DNA of 12,741 nucleotides, from positions 1 to 12,741 of the forward strand of contig JAEZEM010000197.1 of the NCBI GenBank assembly GCA_023417745.1, written 5' to 3'. Source of the DNA: Pseudomonadota bacterium. GTDB taxonomy: Bacteria; Desulfobacterota; Desulfovibrionia; Desulfovibrionales; Desulfovibrionaceae. Under the pieces are notes generated by a model. It was not told where the DNA came from. It ran no database searches and saw only the letters and a program-made list of their open reading frames with translations. Below, in pieces: positions 11,331-12,741 of the stretch. The position numbers and the translations under genes are program-made. Each line of letters begins with the position of its first letter. Within the stretch, counting starts at the first letter, position 1.

Positions 11331-12299
11331 TCACCCGCCGATGGTGACCGCGATGGGAAATGGCTGCAGCGACGCCGTGAGCTGTTCCACCTCGTCCCGG
11401 CCGTGGGGGGCGAGTCCGTGCAGGGCATAGTCCTGACCCAATTGCCGCCATTTCGGTTCGCCCATGCGGTGGTAGGGCAGGATGTCCAGGGCGATCAGAT
11501 GCTTAAGTTCGGCAGCTAGGGCGGCTGTCCGGCGCAGGTTGTCCGGCGAGTCGTTGCGCCCGGGTATCAGCGGCAGACGCAGGCGCGTCGGGATGCCCAT
11601 GGCGTCGATGGCGCGAAGATTGGCCAGGATGCGCGTGTTGGTCGAGCCCGTAAGCTCCTTGTGGGCCGCCGCGTCCAGGTGCTTGATGTCGAAAAGGACC
11701 AGGTCCATGTGGCGCAGGGCCGGCGCCATGGCCTGCCAATCGGCCTGGCCGCAGGTTTCGACGGCCGTGTGCAGTCCCCGATTCTTCGCCTCCTCGGCCA
11801 ACGCCTGCAGAAAGCGGGGCTGGGCGAAGGGTTCGCCGCCCGAAAAGGTCACGCCGCCGCCGGAGCGGTCGTAGAATTCCCGGTCGAGCTCCACTTCCTC
11901 CATGACCTCGGACACGCTCAGGTAGCGGCCGCAGACCGTGAGGGCGTTGGCGTAGCAGACGTGCTGGCACAGCCCGCACTGCGGCAGGGCGCAACGCTCC
12001 CGGTCAAGGACGATGCCCGCATCCGGCGTGGCCGTGAGGCAGTGGTTGGGACAGGCTTCCACGCACTTGCCGCACCGGATGCAGTTGGCGGCGATGTACA
12101 TGAGCTGGGGAGCGGATCGGATATTTTCCGGGTTTTGACACCACAGGCAATGCAGCGGGCAGCCCTTGAAAAAGACGATGGTCCGGATGCCGGGGCCGTC
12201 GTGGATGGAAAAACGCTGGAAGTCGCTGACCACGCCGGTCGTGTCGTCGGCATCGACGCCCCGGGGAGAGAACAGCTGGAATTTCTTGCGCAAGGTCAT
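11331..12299 (-). CDS. Glycyl radical enzyme activating enzyme (radical SAM)
   Basis: A 322-residue radical-SAM activase that installs the glycyl radical on its partner enzyme using S-adenosylmethionine and a [4Fe-4S] cluster. The N-terminal signature is SIHDGPGIRTIVFFKGCPLHC. The cluster motif is C47-x3-C51-x2-C54. A ferredoxin-like insert follows: C73-x2-C76-x2-C79-x3-C83, and C103-x4-C108-x2-C111-x3-C115, room for two extra [4Fe-4S] clusters as in activases of the non-PFL glycyl radical enzymes. GGE lies at 154-156 (FSGGEPFAQ). The length is typical of that subgroup. RBS GGAG is upstream of the ATG. It follows the glycyl radical enzyme gene after 128 bp. The substrate class (for example choline, isethionate, propanediol or a hydrocarbon) cannot be read from the activase. 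Confidence 0.95.
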   Translation of the reverse strand: MTLRKKFQLFSPRGVDADDTTGVVSDFQRFSIHDGPGIRTIVFFKGCPLHCLWCQNPENIRSAPQLMYIAANCIRCGKCVEACPNHCLTATPDAGIVLDRERCALPQCGLCQHVCYANALTVCGRYLSVSEVMEEVELDREFYDRSGGGVTFSGGEPFAQPRFLQALAEEAKNRGLHTAVETCGQADWQAMAPALRHMDLVLFDIKHLDAAAHKELTGSTNTRILANLRAIDAMGIPTRLRLPLIPGRNDSPDNLRRTAALAAELKHLIALDILPYHRMGEPKWRQLGQDYALHGLAPHGRDEVEQLTASLQPFPIAVTIGG

Positions 12300-12312
12300 G
12301 GTGGCTCCGTTT

Positions 12313-12342
12313 GCCAGGCCGGGTCGGCTGACCGGGCCTGGC
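12313..12342. other. Hairpin 1 between glycyl radical enzyme and activase genes
   Basis: GCCAGGCC-G-GGTC (12313-12325) pairs with GACC-G-GGCCTGGC (12330-12342). That gives 8 plus 4 base pairs with one G-G mismatch and a GGCT loop. It ends just before the activase ribosome site on the - strand. It could slow translation or protect the upstream mRNA end. No T-tract is present. Confidence 0.6.
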
Positions 12343-12375
12343 CTCGCCCCGTGGCCGGTCTTCGGGCGTCCGGGG

Positions 12376-12405
12376 AGCCGCCGCCTCCCGGGCGAGGCGG
12401 CGGCT
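12376..12405. other. Hairpin 2 between glycyl radical enzyme and activase genes
   Basis: AGCCGCCGCCTC (12376-12387) pairs perfectly over 12 bp with GAGGCGGCGGCT (12394-12405), with a CCGGGC loop. It begins 22 bp after the glycyl radical enzyme stop. With no T-run it is more likely a partial terminator or a 3' stabiliser that makes the enzyme mRNA more abundant than the activase mRNA. Confidence 0.7.
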
Positions 12406-12427
12406 GTCGGTTTCCGGTTGCGGACAA

Positions 12428-12741
12428 CTAGAACATCTGCTCGGTGCGCGAGATGATGTCGTCCTGGATGGAGCGGTCAAGGGAGGTAAAAAACGCGCTG
12501 TAGCCGGCGACGCGCACGACCAGGCCCCGGTAGTTGTCGGGGTGCGTTTGCGCGTCGGTAAGCGTGTCCTTGCTGATGACGTTGTACTGGATGTGCGTGC
12601 CGCCGCCGTTAAAGAGCGTCTCGGTCACGGCGATGAGGTTGGAGATGCCCTGGCCGTCCTTGAGGGCGCTGGGGTGGAACTTCATGTTGAGCAGGGTGCC
12701 GTTGGAGGCGATGACGTGGTCGAGCTTGGTGACGGACTTGA
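12428..12741 (-). CDS. Glycyl radical enzyme, C-terminal end (N-terminus beyond the window)
   Basis: Only the last 103 or so codons are present, and the frame stays open to the window edge. The segment KSVTKLDH...SNGTLLNMKFHPSAL is the conserved tail of pyruvate-formate-lyase-like enzymes. The glycyl radical loop reads VVRVAGYSAFF, and the radical glycine is the G of RVAGYS, 24 residues before the C-terminus. The end, IQDDIISRTEQMF, is also typical. The radical, set by the adjacent activase, starts anaerobic C-C, C-N, C-O or C-S bond chemistry through a cysteine located outside the window. The neighbours (activase with two ferredoxin clusters, PocR sensor) point to a catabolic eliminase or lyase rather than pyruvate formate-lyase. 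I cannot tell the substrate from this part. Confidence 0.93.
   Translation of the reverse strand, partial: KSVTKLDHVIASNGTLLNMKFHPSALKDGQGISNLIAVTETLFNGGGTHIQYNVISKDTLTDAQTHPDNYRGLVVRVAGYSAFFTSLDRSIQDDIISRTEQMF

Noticed and set aside
1..12741. CRISPR arrays, tRNA or rRNA genes
   Set aside because: No regularly spaced repeats, cloverleaf signatures or rRNA-like sequence were seen on either strand.

Overview
The window joins two units: the early half of a Mu-like transposable prophage (about 1 to 8,690) and part of a host catabolic locus built around a glycyl radical enzyme (about 8,766 to 12,741). High GC, the Mu-type gene set and a PocR-sensor/glycyl-radical-enzyme locus suggest a sulfate-reducing deltaproteobacterium of the Desulfovibrio type. 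That is inference; no rRNA or other marker gene is present.

Prophage. The CI/S24-type repressor is on the + strand (7739-8524). Everything else in the prophage reads on the - strand, in Mu order: a small HTH-like protein, a Ner-like protein, the MuA-like DDE transposase, the MuB-like AAA ATPase, two DNA-binding proteins, a DUF3164 protein, a run of small cysteine-rich proteins, gp16 (DUF1018), a Mor/C activator, and the start of an AT-rich gene for an exported protein cut by the window edge. Between repressor and early operon lies an AT-rich control region with a 21-bp operator-like direct repeat. Downstream of the repressor, three GTGCCAAA sites spaced 84 and 42 bp apart resemble the L1-L2-L3 layout of a Mu left end. 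They place the prophage terminus shortly after 8681.

Main finding. The early operon is packed with overlapping or nearly touching genes except for two gaps. Both gaps hold the same perfect 62-bp sequence (1755-1816 and 6788-6849). Read on the mRNA strand it folds as a complete type II hammerhead self-cleaving ribozyme: GAAA, a 7-bp stem III, a GUC cleavage triplet, an 8-bp stem I, CUGAUGA, a 2-bp stem II core, and a 4-nt pseudoknot between loop I and the 3' flank. One copy lies between ner and the transposase gene, the other between two accessory genes upstream of gp16/mor. Together they would cut the early transcript into three parts: regulators; transposition genes; accessory genes plus late-switch genes.

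Host side. Reading leftward on the - strand: the C-terminal end of a glycyl radical enzyme, a spacer with two strong hairpins, its radical-SAM activating enzyme, a NarL/LuxR-type response regulator and a cytoplasmic PocR-PAS histidine kinase. The likely logic is a soluble two-component system that senses the substrate and switches on the enzyme. The prophage sits just downstream of the intact kinase gene.
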